From: Acidobacteriota bacterium
GTDB lineage: Bacteria > Acidobacteriota > Blastocatellia > Pyrinomonadales > Pyrinomonadaceae
Direction of reading: 5' to 3'
Assembly (NCBI GenBank): GCA_003222835.1
Contig: QHXE01000348.1
Coordinates: forward strand, 1-11,345
Length of the DNA: 11,345 nucleotides
The notes beneath the pieces were generated by a model. That model was not told where the DNA came from, ran no database searches, and saw nothing but the letters and a program-made list of their open reading frames with translations. Numbering within the stretch: the stretch's first letter is position 1; the number at the start of each line of letters is the position of its first letter. The translations under genes and the position numbers were made by a program. Shown piece by piece: positions 1 to 7,856 of the stretch.

Positions 1-1454
1 TTTAGAACCAGTTCGGGATTATCGATGGCTTCGCGAGCGATTGAACGCATCGCTTCGATAAACTGATCGAGTTCCTGTCTTCCTACTGATTCTGTCGGTT
101 CAATCAGCATGGCTCCGGAAACAATCAAGGGAAAATAGATCGTGGGTGGATGAAAGCCGTAGTCGATCAGGCGCTTGGCGATGTCGAGCGTGTGCACGCC
201 CTTACGCGCCTGGCGTTTGTCGGTGAAGACGACTTCGTGCATTGGCGGCGCGGCGAAGGGCTTTTCGTAATCTGAGATGAGACCGTGCGTAATGTAGCGT
301 GCGTTGAGGACTGCGGCCTCGGTTGCTTCGCGCAAACCGTCGTAACCGTGGGTGAGAATGTAAGCGAGCGCGCGTAACATCATTCCATAGTTTCCGAAGA
401 AGGCTTTCACGCGGCCGATGGATTGAGGGTAATCGAAATCGAGTCGTAGCATAGACTTCAGTCTGTGTTCGTCATCAGAGTCAACAGCCGGTGTAACAAT
501 GCGGGGCACTGGCAGGAACGGCTCTAGTTCCTTCGTGCAGCAGCACGGACCGGAACCTGGGCCGCCGCCACCGTGCGGCGTCGAGAAAGTCTTGTGCAGA
601 TTTAGATGAATGACGTCGACGCCCATGTCACCAGGGCGCGCGATGCCGACCAGGGCATTCATGTTTGCGCCGTCCATGTAAACCAAACCACCGGCGTCAT
701 GCACGATGCGACAAATCTCTTTGATGTTTCTCTCGAACAGGCCGAGCGTGTTGGGATTTGTCAGCATCAACCCGGCCACGTCTCCGTGCGCGCACAACTC
801 TCGCAAGTGATCGAGATCGGTCAATCCTTCGTTTGTCGACCGGATCGTTTTGACGGTGAATCCCGAAAGATGCGCTGACGCGGGATTGGTTCCGTGGGCT
901 GAATCCGGAATCAGCATTACGCGGCGTTTAGCTGAGGCTTCCTTGCCATCGCGCGCATCGATGAACGCGCGAATGATCAGGATGCCGGTCATTTCGCCGT
1001 GGGCGCCGGCTGCTGGTTGCAGGGAAATACCGGGCAAACCAGTGATCTCGGCGAGATGTTGCTGAAGCTCGTAAATAACTTGCAACGCGCCTTGTGATTC
1101 TGCTTCAGACGCGAGCGGATGAAGGTTCGCAAAACCGTTGATGCGGGCTACTTTCTCATTAAGCCGCGAGTTATATTTCATCGTGCAGGAGCCGAGTGGA
1201 TACATGCCCTGGTCGATCGAATAATTCCACGAGGAGATGCGCGTGAAGTGCCGCACGACGTCGACTTCAGTGACTTCCGGCATACCCACAAGATCATCTT
1301 CGCGTTGAAATTGGCTCGGAATAATTTCGTCGAGCGGGATCTCATCAACGTCGAGCGGCGGCAGACTGAATCCCGCACGGCCTGGTTGCGAGCGTTCGAA
1401 GATCAACTGCTCGTTATGGCTAATGTGAGTAGTTACTTTGCTGATTGAGTGCAT
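1..1454 (-). CDS. gcvPB: Glycine dehydrogenase (decarboxylating) subunit 2, C-terminus cut by window edge
   Basis: This is the PLP-binding half of the P-protein. It decarboxylates glycine and passes the aminomethyl group to the lipoyl arm of GcvH. I translated it by hand from ATG at 1454 and the frame stays open to base 1, giving about 484 residues. Family hallmarks are visible: QPGRAGFSLPP near residue 24, SIDQGMYPLGSCTMKYN near 79-95, PDSAHGTNPAS near 183-193, and NLHKTFSTPHGGGGPGSGP near 285-303. Lys288 in the HKT motif is the expected Schiff-base lysine. Family members are usually about 475-520 residues, so only a short C-terminal tail is missing. It is the last visible gene of the gcvT-gcvH-gcvPA-gcvPB operon, separated from gcvPA by 103 bases that contain an inverted repeat. 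No strong Shine-Dalgarno precedes the ATG; the best candidate, GGTGA, lies in the repeat arm. Identity is very secure, the exact start less so. Confidence 0.97.
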   Translation of the reverse strand, partial: MHSISKVTTHISHNEQLIFERSQPGRAGFSLPPLDVDEIPLDEIIPSQFQREDDLVGMPEVTEVDVVRHFTRISSWNYSIDQGMYPLGSCTMKYNSRLNEKVARINGFANLHPLASEAESQGALQVIYELQQHLAEITGLPGISLQPAAGAHGEMTGILIIRAFIDARDGKEASAKRRVMLIPDSAHGTNPASAHLSGFTVKTIRSTNEGLTDLDHLRELCAHGDVAGLMLTNPNTLGLFERNIKEICRIVHDAGGLVYMDGANMNALVGIARPGDMGVDVIHLNLHKTFSTPHGGGGPGSGPCCCTKELEPFLPVPRIVTPAVDSDDEHRLKSMLRLDFDYPQSIGRVKAFFGNYGMMLRALAYILTHGYDGLREATEAAVLNARYITHGLISDYEKPFAAPPMHEVVFTDKRQARKGVHTLDIAKRLIDYGFHPPTIYFPLIVSGAMLIEPTESVGRQELDQFIEAMRSIAREAIDNPELVL

Positions 1455-1468
1455 TTATGACCATGGAT

Positions 1469-1550
1469 TTCACCACGGAGGACCCAGAGGCACGGAGAAA
1501 TATCGCCCAGCTTCCTCTGTGAAACGAACGTTTGTGTCCTCTGTGGTGAA
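1469..1550. repeat. Dispersed-repeat-type inverted repeat between gcvPA and gcvPB
   Basis: The arms TTCACCACGGAGGAC (1469-1483) and GTCCTCTGTGGTGAA (1536-1550) are reverse complements with one mismatch (14 of 15). Inside them are further degenerate copies of the same words, such as CCAGAGGCACGGAG (1484-1497) and CTTCCTCTGTG (1511-1521). From memory, this 'CCACAGAGGACACAGAG' vocabulary recurs as a non-coding interspersed palindrome in many unrelated bacterial genomes. It starts 8 bases after the gcvPA stop and ends 15 bases before the gcvPB ATG, so it fills nearly the whole gap. As RNA it would fold into a long imperfect hairpin. There is no T-run, so it is not a normal intrinsic terminator. 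Confidence 0.7.
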
Positions 1551-1557
1551 TAAACCC

Positions 1558-2916
1558 TCATTGACTGGCCCCTGAAAGATTTCTGAGTCCGTCGACCAAC
1601 GCATCGATCTGTTTGCGTGTGTTCGTCTCGGTTACGCAAACCAGAAAGTCGTTTGGCCGATTGGAATCAAAACGAGATAGCGCAATCCCAGCATCAATAC
1701 TTTTCTCAGTTGCTAGGTTTTCGAGTAACGGCAGAGCTTCAATCGGCGCGCGCACCATAAACTCATTGAAGAACGGCACGGAGAAGGGAACCGAGAAGCC
1801 TGCGAGTTTCGCAATCTCGCGCGCCGCGTAATGAGCTTTTTGCGCACACTGACGCGCGACTTGCTGCACGCCGCGACGACCCATCGTCTCGAGATAGATG
1901 GTGACAGCCAGAGCGATTAGTCCTTCGTTCGTACAAATGTTGGACGTGGCCTTCTCGCGGCGAATGTGCTGTTCGCGCGTGGCCAGCGTCAAAACAAAAC
2001 CACGCCGTCCTTGTTTGTCATAGGCCTGACCGACCAGGCGGCCAGGAATTTGTCGCGCATACTTATCGCGCGTGGCGAACAAACCAACATAGGGTCCGCC
2101 GAATGACAGCGGCACACCGAAAGATTGCCCTTCCGCCACGACGATGTCGGCCCCGCACGAACCGGGCGAACGCAAGAGCCCAAGCGACAATGCTTCTGTT
2201 ATCGCGACAATCAATAGCGCGCCATTTGCGTGAGCTTTTTCGCTGAGCGCCTGCAAATCTTCGATGCAGCCGAAAAAGTTTGGCGACTGCACCACAACCG
2301 CGGCGGTTTGATCGTCGAGTGCGGCCAGGCTTTCGGTCAACGTAATGCCACTGTCTGTGCAGTAAGGCGAGTGTTTAAGTTCGATCCCCGCATGCTGGAC
2401 ATAAGTATGCGCGACTTCCAAATAATGCGGATGTATTGCCGATGACGCGATCACCTTCGATCGTTTGGTCACGCGTTCAGCCATCAGTACAGCTTCAGCC
2501 AGCGCCGTGGAGCCGTCGTACATCGACGCGTTGGCAATTTCCATCCCGGTCAACTGACAGACCAAAGTTTGAAATTCGAAAATTGATTGCAGCGTCCCCT
2601 GGGAAATCTCCGGTTGATAGGGCGTGTAGGCGGTGAAAAACTCAGAGCGCGAGATTAAGTGATCGACGACGGTGGGAACATAATGAGAATAAGCCCCGGC
2701 GCCTAGAAAGCTGACCCGACTTGCAGCCGTATTGCGCGCACCCACGTCGCCGAATCGTTTCAGCAGTTCGATCTCAGAAAGCGCCGCCGGAACGTTCAGA
2801 CGCTTCAGCAGGCGTAAATCTTCGGGAATCGAATCGAAGAGATTTTCAATCGACGCGACGCCGATTTCTCGCAACATGTCGGCGCGCTCGTCCGGCGAGT
2901 TGGGGATGTAACGCAA
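1558..2916 (-). CDS. gcvPA: Glycine dehydrogenase (decarboxylating) subunit 1
   Basis: This is the N-terminal-half subunit of the two-chain P-protein. It pairs with GcvPB to form the active glycine decarboxylase. The product is 452 residues, the normal size for the family (about 440-450). The N-terminus MRYIPNSPDERADMLREIGV is the canonical GcvPA opening. Other hallmarks are FFTAYTPYQPEISQGTLQ (near residues 92-109), a Tyr-Asp-Gly-Ser-Thr-Ala-Leu-Ala-Glu-Ala stretch near 132-141, and EKATSNICTNEGL (near 319-331). The start codon is TTG at 2916. It is chosen because it begins the conserved N-terminus, and the first in-frame ATG would remove 13 conserved residues. The TTG lies two bases after the gcvH stop, so translational coupling with gcvH is likely. 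The PLP lysine is carried by GcvPB, as expected for the split form. Confidence 0.97.
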   Translation of the reverse strand: MRYIPNSPDERADMLREIGVASIENLFDSIPEDLRLLKRLNVPAALSEIELLKRFGDVGARNTAASRVSFLGAGAYSHYVPTVVDHLISRSEFFTAYTPYQPEISQGTLQSIFEFQTLVCQLTGMEIANASMYDGSTALAEAVLMAERVTKRSKVIASSAIHPHYLEVAHTYVQHAGIELKHSPYCTDSGITLTESLAALDDQTAAVVVQSPNFFGCIEDLQALSEKAHANGALLIVAITEALSLGLLRSPGSCGADIVVAEGQSFGVPLSFGGPYVGLFATRDKYARQIPGRLVGQAYDKQGRRGFVLTLATREQHIRREKATSNICTNEGLIALAVTIYLETMGRRGVQQVARQCAQKAHYAAREIAKLAGFSVPFSVPFFNEFMVRAPIEALPLLENLATEKSIDAGIALSRFDSNRPNDFLVCVTETNTRKQIDALVDGLRNLSGASQ

Positions 2917-2918
2917 TG

Positions 2919-3311
2919 CTATTCGCTCTCTGCTTTCGTAAAATCTTCATATTCGGCCGCCGTTAAAAGGCTGTCAACTTCGCCGGAACTGCTCATCTTG
3001 ATCTTGATCATCCAACCATCACCGTAAGGATCTTTATTGACCTTCTCAGGTTCGTCCGTAAGCGAATCGTTGGCTTCACCAACCTTGCCGGAGACTGGGG
3101 TGAAAATCTCCGAGACTGCTTTCACCGATTCCACTGAACCAAACGACTCGTTGGCAACGAATTCGTCGCCCGCTCTCGGCAGTTCGACATAAACCACGTC
3201 ACCAAGTTGGTCCTGGGCGTGATCGGTAATTCCGATTACGGCAGTTTCGCCTTCGACGCGCACCCATTCGTGGTCTTTGCTGTAATGCAGATTTTCCGGA
3301 ACGTTTGCCAT
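2919..3311 (-). CDS. gcvH: Glycine cleavage system H protein (lipoyl carrier)
   Basis: GcvH carries the aminomethyl intermediate on a lipoylated lysine and shuttles it between the P, T and L proteins. The product is 130 residues, typical for the family. The N-terminus contains LHYSKDHEWV (residues 8-17). The lipoylation site is Lys64 in the motif GSVESVKAVSEIF (58-70), and the conserved PYGDGWMIKI stretch follows near residue 95. The ATG at 3311 is preceded by a good Shine-Dalgarno, GAGGA at 3322-3318, about 6 bases upstream. It lies 61 bases downstream of gcvT and almost touches gcvPA, consistent with one polycistronic message. Lipoylation enzymes and the L-protein are not in the window. Confidence 0.98.
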   Translation of the reverse strand: MANVPENLHYSKDHEWVRVEGETAVIGITDHAQDQLGDVVYVELPRAGDEFVANESFGSVESVKAVSEIFTPVSGKVGEANDSLTDEPEKVNKDPYGDGWMIKIKMSSSGEVDSLLTAAEYEDFTKAESE

Positions 3312-3372
3312 AAGTTTTCCTCGAAGTCAGAACTAAGCAGAACTCAGAAACCAATTGGGATCCAGAAACTTA

Positions 3373-4497
3373 CTACTGCTTTGGACGCTTGTAAAACGGC
3401 AGCGGCACAACCTGCGCTACAACCATTCGACCGCGCACGTCGATTTCAATCGTACGTCCTTCATTTGCTACCTCGACGGGAACGTAAGCCATGCCGATGT
3501 TCTTTTTCAAAAACGGCGCGGGGCTTCCCGATGTAACTCGACCCACGCGTTGGCCATCGATCAAAACGTCCTGGCCATCTCTCGCGATGCCGCGATCAGT
3601 TACTTCAAAACCGATCAGCTTACGAGCAATGCCTTCTTCTTTTTGCGCCAGCAATCGATCGCGGCCGATGAAGTCACCCTTGTTCAATTTAGTAATCCAG
3701 CCCAGGTTTGCTTCCAGCAGCGTCGTCGTCTCGTCAATCTCGTGGCCGTATAAGCTCATCCCTGCTTCGAGTCGCAGTGTATTGCGCGCCGCCAGACCGC
3801 AGGGCAGCACACCATCATCCGCGCCAAAGTTCCCGGCATCGAGAATTTTGTTCCAAAGCTGCTCGGCTTTGTCTGGCGAAGCATAGATTTCAAATCCATC
3901 TTCGCCGGTGTAGCCGGTGCGCGAGACGATTGCAGGCACGCCATTAACGTCGCCGTCACGAAAGTGGTAATACTTGATTTCGGAAAGCGGCAGGCGGGCC
4001 AATTTTTGCAGGATCCCGAGCGCGTCCGGGCCTTGTAAGGCAATCTGGCAATAATCGGCACTAACATTCCGCAATTCGACGCTTTCATTCTCGCGGTGCG
4101 AACATATCCAGTCCCAATCTTTGTCAGTCGTGCCGGCGTTGACCACCAGCAGCAAATGATCTTCTGCAAATCGATAGACCAGGAGGTCGTCGATTACAGT
4201 TCCTTCCGGAGTCGTCAGGGCTGAATATTGCGCTTGCCCATCTACCAGTTTCGACGCATCGTTTGATACGAGACGATTGATGAATGCGACAGCATCCGGC
4301 CCGCGCACATCAACTTCACCCATGTGCGAAACATCAAACAGTCCGGCACGCGTCCGTGTGCGCACATGTTCTTCGACGGTACCGGCAGGATATTGCACCG
4401 GCATGTCCCAGCCGCCAAACTCAACCATGCGTCCGCCCATCTTTCGATGAATGCTGTGCAGGGGTGTGCTCTTAAGTTTTAGGCCTGGTGCAGTCAT
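3373..4497 (-). CDS. gcvT: Glycine cleavage system T protein (aminomethyltransferase)
   Basis: The T-protein releases ammonia from the H-protein-bound aminomethyl group and transfers the one-carbon unit to tetrahydrofolate. With ATG at 4497 the product is 374 residues, normal for the family. Hallmarks are TPLHSIHRKMGGRMVEFGGW (residues 11-30), GLFDVSHMGE (52-61), VIDDLLVY (101-108, holding the conserved Asp of the folate/aminomethyl site), SRTGYTGEDGFEIYAS in the middle, and LRLEAGMSLYGHEIDE. The C-terminal barrel domain ends at a TAG at 3373-3375. The frame is open upstream to a GTG at 4581, but the extra 28 residues do not resemble the family N-terminus and lie over a possible promoter. No strong Shine-Dalgarno is seen at either start. 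It is the first gene of the gcv operon. Confidence 0.97.
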   Translation of the reverse strand: MTAPGLKLKSTPLHSIHRKMGGRMVEFGGWDMPVQYPAGTVEEHVRTRTRAGLFDVSHMGEVDVRGPDAVAFINRLVSNDASKLVDGQAQYSALTTPEGTVIDDLLVYRFAEDHLLLVVNAGTTDKDWDWICSHRENESVELRNVSADYCQIALQGPDALGILQKLARLPLSEIKYYHFRDGDVNGVPAIVSRTGYTGEDGFEIYASPDKAEQLWNKILDAGNFGADDGVLPCGLAARNTLRLEAGMSLYGHEIDETTTLLEANLGWITKLNKGDFIGRDRLLAQKEEGIARKLIGFEVTDRGIARDGQDVLIDGQRVGRVTSGSPAPFLKKNIGMAYVPVEVANEGRTIEIDVRGRMVVAQVVPLPFYKRPKQ

Positions 4498-4562
4498 GCG
4501 CGTCTCACGCCTTAACGCAAGGCTTCTAGTATTACGATCTGGCTGCGAACGAATAAAGTCGA

Positions 4563-4591
4563 AACCTAACATGCGACTCACAACAGGTCAA
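4563..4591 (-). promoter_or_regulatory. Weak candidate sigma-70 promoter for gcvT
   Basis: On the minus strand, TTGACC (4591-4586) is followed after 17 bases by TAGGTT (4568-4563). The -35 matches 5 of 6 consensus bases and the -10 only 3 of 6. The predicted start near 4556 leaves a leader of about 60 bases before the gcvT ATG. I see no glycine-riboswitch-like architecture in that leader. The call depends on position and a fair -35 only. Confidence 0.3.
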
Positions 4592-4646
4592 GCGTAGTGT
4601 AAAAACGCAAGCAGCAGCGATTGGAACGAGTCACTAACTGGCAACG

Positions 4647-4716
4647 AAAAGGGCTGCGCCGATTTCAATTAGAATGAAACCGACGCAGCCCGTTCGCTGC
4701 TCGACGAGTCAGCAGC
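4647..4716 (-). terminator. Two-hairpin element A, probable terminator or 3' RNA motif after the minor-pilin operon
   Basis: Read on the minus strand, a 6-bp hairpin (GCTGCT/AGCAGC, 4716-4696) is followed by an uninterrupted 17-bp stem. Its arms are 4691-4675 and 4667-4651, with two G-U wobbles and a 7-base loop, and TTTT follows (4650-4647). It lies 42 bases after the stop of the last pilin gene and upstream of gcvT, so it most simply ends the pilin transcript. A homologous copy is at 10519-10596 after another pilus gene. Loop and inter-stem bases are conserved between the two copies, which is unusual for plain terminators. Confidence 0.7.
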
Positions 4717-4758
4717 TTCTCAGATAGTGATTTGAAACTTTCGATATAGAGTGAGAAG

Positions 4759-5334
4759 TTATTTCCGTGAGGACGAGACCGCAAAATTTTGGGTGGCGAC
4801 GGATCGGGCGATGTCTGAGACATTAATTAAGCTTGTCCCCGAGTTGTTACTGACCGTGACCGAGGATTCCTGTGTAACGTTCAGGTACGAATCAACAGTT
4901 CGGCCGAGCCAATCGAACATTAAGGTGCGGGGCGCAGGATCGCCAAGGACTACCTTTTGTTCCGCCATATTTACCATCACAGGCGAATCTATAACGCCAT
5001 CGCCGTTCGCATCGATCGCTACGCTATAGGAGTGGTTGGTAAGAATTGTGATCCGAGCCATCTGGCGCGGGTCGGTTGCATGGCGCCGAATCGAGTCGTT
5101 GCGGGCCCGTTCGAGATAGCTTGAAAATTCCTGCGCGGCTCTGTGTCGCAACGCCGCGGTCTGCGCATGGACTATCTCAGTCAACGCATAGCTGATCACG
5201 ATGGACACGATGGTAGCAGCAATCAGCAGATCTAACATCGCGAAGCCTTCGTTACAGCTAATCTTCACAGCCGAGGCATGAGAAGAGTTCGTCGCCTCGA
5301 TGGCTTCGCAATTAAGTGGTGCTCGAGGATGCAT
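4759..5334 (-). CDS. FimU/FimT/GspH-like minor pilin with Asp at +5
   Basis: This is a predicted minor type IV pilin (or pseudopilin) of the FimU/FimT/GspH group, 191 residues from ATG 5334. Such proteins sit in the inner membrane and help prime or cap the pilus. A type III signal is visible: CNEG followed by FAMLDLLIAATIVSIVISYA, giving cleavage after Gly30. Position +5 of the mature protein is Asp rather than the near-universal Glu. Downstream, SYLERARNDSIRRHAT closely matches the first pilin of the operon, and the C-terminal part is beta-rich. The leader of 30 residues is long; a GTG at 5268 would give a normal 8-residue leader, but neither start has a clear Shine-Dalgarno. It begins 12 bases after the pilX-like stop and is the last gene of the operon. 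Which minor pilin it replaces is uncertain. Confidence 0.8.
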   Translation of the reverse strand: MHPRAPLNCEAIEATNSSHASAVKISCNEGFAMLDLLIAATIVSIVISYALTEIVHAQTAALRHRAAQEFSSYLERARNDSIRRHATDPRQMARITILTNHSYSVAIDANGDGVIDSPVMVNMAEQKVVLGDPAPRTLMFDWLGRTVDSYLNVTQESSVTVSNNSGTSLINVSDIARSVATQNFAVSSSRK

Positions 5335-5346
5335 AACGAGAGATGA

Positions 5347-7071
5347 CTAAAATTCGCCGATGGCCATCACACGGAGGCCGGGGGAAGCAAGCGCCCGGCG
5401 TACCCAATCGGAATCATATTTAATATCTGAGGTGCCGCTACCGTTGCTCTGAAAAGTTGGCGCGGTGAAATTGCCGCTATTTCCAAAACTGGCCACCACC
5501 ATTGATCCAAGCGTAACGCCGTTGCCGCCACCTGAGCGAACTATGTGACCGGTGCCAAGCACGAGGATCAAGCCATCGAATGCCGAGCTTCCGTCAAGAT
5601 TCAACGTCCCGGTTACGACGAGCAGACCGGCGCCGCCCGCCGGTGAGAGCGCCGCGTCGCCATCGACGAAAGTGAATTGGGGTTGAGATTGAGTGCCGAA
5701 AGTGGAAGGCGGGCTGGCAGTAGTGTAGTAAGAGTTTGTTGATTGGGCCACGGTCCTCAATTGATTGACCAGCGTTCGCGCCCCATCCGCCGTTTGCAGC
5801 CAACTCGGCAAAGTAGAAAGACTGACCTGTTGAAGTGCGGAAGGGCTGCCTGTTTCCTGACCCACCACTATCTGGGGGGTCACGCTAAGGTAGTCAGTCG
5901 TGCTGGTGACGCCGAATGCCGGTAGATTTTGTCCGCCTGCGTTATCGAATCCCGTGTAGGTATATTGCGAACTGCTCCCGGCCGCGAAGGTACCGATAGA
6001 ACCGTCATCCGCGCTGCGCAGTGTGATCGTGGTGACAGGAGTGAAGTCGAAAGCGAATCTGCTTAATAACATCTGCATCTGCTTTTGGGCAGCGCGTGGG
6101 CCAAAGCCCGTGATCTTCGCGACCAGACGAGTCGGCTCGGGCGCCGTGACGCTGATGGGAATCGCAGTGCTTCCGTTGCTGTTGATCGGGTTCGTGCTGC
6201 GCGCATAGATCGTGCCTTGCAGGTTATTCGTATTGTTAGCGGTCGGAAACGTGACGGTTACAAAGCTCGAAGAACTCGTCAAGCTTCCCGAGAGAGTACA
6301 GCTCATGGTGTAGGTCACCGGCCACGGGGACGTTTGCGTAATCGTCAAATTAAAAGTAGTCGGATTTGGAAGCGTGCACGTGTTCGATCCGTTCGGTGCG
6401 ATTGTGAAATATCCTAAGGTGCTGGCCCCGCTGGAATTGATCGTCGTGGATGCTTGAGCCGTATAGGACACGGTTACTTTGACACCGTTGCCACTGCCCC
6501 CACATTCAGTGCCGATAAAACCATGTGACGCTGCGCCGTAGCTCGGGAAGACTCCTGAGGTTGAAAATGTGATTACCCCGGAGTTGTCGGGATCACTCAA
6601 GGTAGTCTTGAACGCCATTCCTGTAATTGGCGAGTAACTAGCGCTGGGATTAACCGGATCTGGAAGAGTAACCCGATCCGTATAAGACGCGTTGTAGCTG
6701 AGCCAGTGCGAAAGTCTGGGCGCCGCAGTATCACCGGCAGAATTAGAAATTGAGGCGGTGATGGCCCGGCGAAAGTTGATCGTATTCTCGGGAGCGATGG
6801 CTCCAGTCGGGTTTGCCGCGAACAATGGATTGGGCGCGACATTGCCTTTGAGCACGGCCAGTACTGACTGTGCGCCCGCTTCCGCGGCGTAGTAAGCTTT
6901 TGTCTCGGCCGACGTGTCCGCGTTGTTTGCGAGTGACATCGCCGTGATAGTAATCAAAGCCCCTCCGGCCATGAGCAATGGAATGCTCACGAGCAACATG
7001 GTAATCAACGCCGCGCCACGCTCGGATCGGCGAACTATATTTTTATAAGCTGCGGTAGAAGTCTCTTGCAT
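5347..7071 (-). CDS. PilX-like pilus assembly protein, long form with beta-rich insert
   Basis: This is a predicted PilX/GspK-type minor pilin that would act in the pilus tip complex with the PilV- and PilW-like proteins. I use ATG at 7071 (574 residues) because a GAGG lies upstream at suitable distance; the GTG at 7083 would overlap that signal. The leader ends SERG (cleavage after Gly19), followed by AALITMLLVSIPLLMAGGAL. There is no Glu at +5, which is usual for PilX/GspK. The motif AYYAAEAGAQ follows the helix, as in PilX N-terminal domains. Roughly residues 180-310 are Ser/Thr/Asn-rich with several cysteines and look like an inserted beta-sandwich. The C-terminal part (FDGLILVLGTGHIV, GSMVVASF, LRVMAIGEF) resembles large acidobacterial PilX-family proteins as I remember them. 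It is more than twice the size of proteobacterial PilX, so an adhesive or structural role is possible but inferred. Confidence 0.82.
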   Translation of the reverse strand: MQETSTAAYKNIVRRSERGAALITMLLVSIPLLMAGGALITITAMSLANNADTSAETKAYYAAEAGAQSVLAVLKGNVAPNPLFAANPTGAIAPENTINFRRAITASISNSAGDTAAPRLSHWLSYNASYTDRVTLPDPVNPSASYSPITGMAFKTTLSDPDNSGVITFSTSGVFPSYGAASHGFIGTECGGSGNGVKVTVSYTAQASTTINSSGASTLGYFTIAPNGSNTCTLPNPTTFNLTITQTSPWPVTYTMSCTLSGSLTSSSSFVTVTFPTANNTNNLQGTIYARSTNPINSNGSTAIPISVTAPEPTRLVAKITGFGPRAAQKQMQMLLSRFAFDFTPVTTITLRSADDGSIGTFAAGSSSQYTYTGFDNAGGQNLPAFGVTSTTDYLSVTPQIVVGQETGSPSALQQVSLSTLPSWLQTADGARTLVNQLRTVAQSTNSYYTTASPPSTFGTQSQPQFTFVDGDAALSPAGGAGLLVVTGTLNLDGSSAFDGLILVLGTGHIVRSGGGNGVTLGSMVVASFGNSGNFTAPTFQSNGSGTSDIKYDSDWVRRALASPGLRVMAIGEF

Positions 7072-7110
7072 GACTGAAACCACCTCATCACATTCGTAGA
7101 AGATCGAAAC

Positions 7111-7818
7111 TCAGTAGTTGACAAGTTCGGCGTTGCGTAAGGCGATGTCGGACACCAATTGAACGCGCGAAGGCGGTTGGTATCCCGGAGCGCCCTGACT
7201 GGAAACTGCCGGAAGCGTTACGCAGATCGACATAACTATATACTTGGCGCCGCTCAATGCCGGTACTTCATCCACCGGATTGCCGGAAGCGTCGACGACA
7301 TTGCTGATGTCGCAAGCCCCGGTTGTGTAAGGTTCGGTTGTGTAAAGGACTTTGTCGGCATAGTAACGAATGTTCAGATCATCGACTCGATTAGCCAAAA
7401 TCATTTCTTGTGCCGAAACGTTAACGTCCAGACGAACAATGTAGCTGTTGTTGCTGTCATGATAGAGCAGATACTTGATGTCTTCGTCGCGATCAGTGGC
7501 GGCATTGCTGCTTGTTTCGCCTGAGGCGGCGTTAAGATTCGCGCGAATCCTGATCGAGTTTCTTCCCGAGTCAGCGGCCACGATTCCATTGTCCGTTAAG
7601 GCGTAGCCGGAATTGGCGATTTCGCGGGTCATGAGATTGAGGGCGCGGCGCGCATCGGCCAGGGCGTCGGTTTTTTGGTTCTCTCGCATTCTAATGTTGA
7701 ATGCGCTCGCAAGCACCAGGCTTGCCACTGCCGTGAGCATAAGGGTTATGGCAATTCCTATGATCAACTCGAGAAGCGAAAAGCCCGCTTGCGAGTGATT
7801 TGACTTTGCGGTTTGCAT
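7111..7818 (-). CDS. PilW/GspJ-like minor pilin
   Basis: This is a predicted type IV minor pilin of the PilW/GspJ kind, 235 residues. The signal is clean: a 12-residue leader ending QAG, then FSLLELIIGIAITLMLTAVA, with Phe +1 and Glu +5 intact. After the helix comes DALADARRALNLMTREIANSGYAL, the pattern of PilW-type proteins in which a helix with conserved Arg residues leads into the globular domain. The rest is a mixed globular domain with two cysteines near the C-terminus (in TGACDIS and MSICVTL) that could pair. The ATG at 7818 has GAGG about 10 bases upstream. It lies 38 bases after the PilV-like stop and 39 bases before the PilX-like start, in the same operon. Assignment to PilW rests on size, sequence style and operon order. 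Confidence 0.85.
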   Translation of the reverse strand: MQTAKSNHSQAGFSLLELIIGIAITLMLTAVASLVLASAFNIRMRENQKTDALADARRALNLMTREIANSGYALTDNGIVAADSGRNSIRIRANLNAASGETSSNAATDRDEDIKYLLYHDSNNSYIVRLDVNVSAQEMILANRVDDLNIRYYADKVLYTTEPYTTGACDISNVVDASGNPVDEVPALSGAKYIVMSICVTLPAVSSQGAPGYQPPSRVQLVSDIALRNAELVNY

Positions 7819-7856
7819 CGACGGAAGCCTCTGAAGTGTTTCGCGAATTTAAAAAA

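Noticed and set aside
1119..1448. A 109-codon plus-strand open frame near the gcvPB start
   Set aside because: The minus strand encodes an unmistakable GcvPB N-terminal region over the same bases.
3355..3753. A 132-codon plus-strand open frame opposite gcvT
   Set aside because: It lies wholly within well-supported gcvT sequence on the other strand and shows no family resemblance.
4498..4581. A 28-residue N-terminal extension of GcvT from GTG 4581
   Set aside because: The extension does not look like GcvT, lies over a possible promoter, and makes the protein longer than the family norm; ATG 4497 fits better.
4498..4758. A glycine riboswitch upstream of the gcv operon
   Set aside because: Glycine riboswitches often precede gcvT, so I looked for the aptamer core; I found only the two-hairpin element and a short leader without it.
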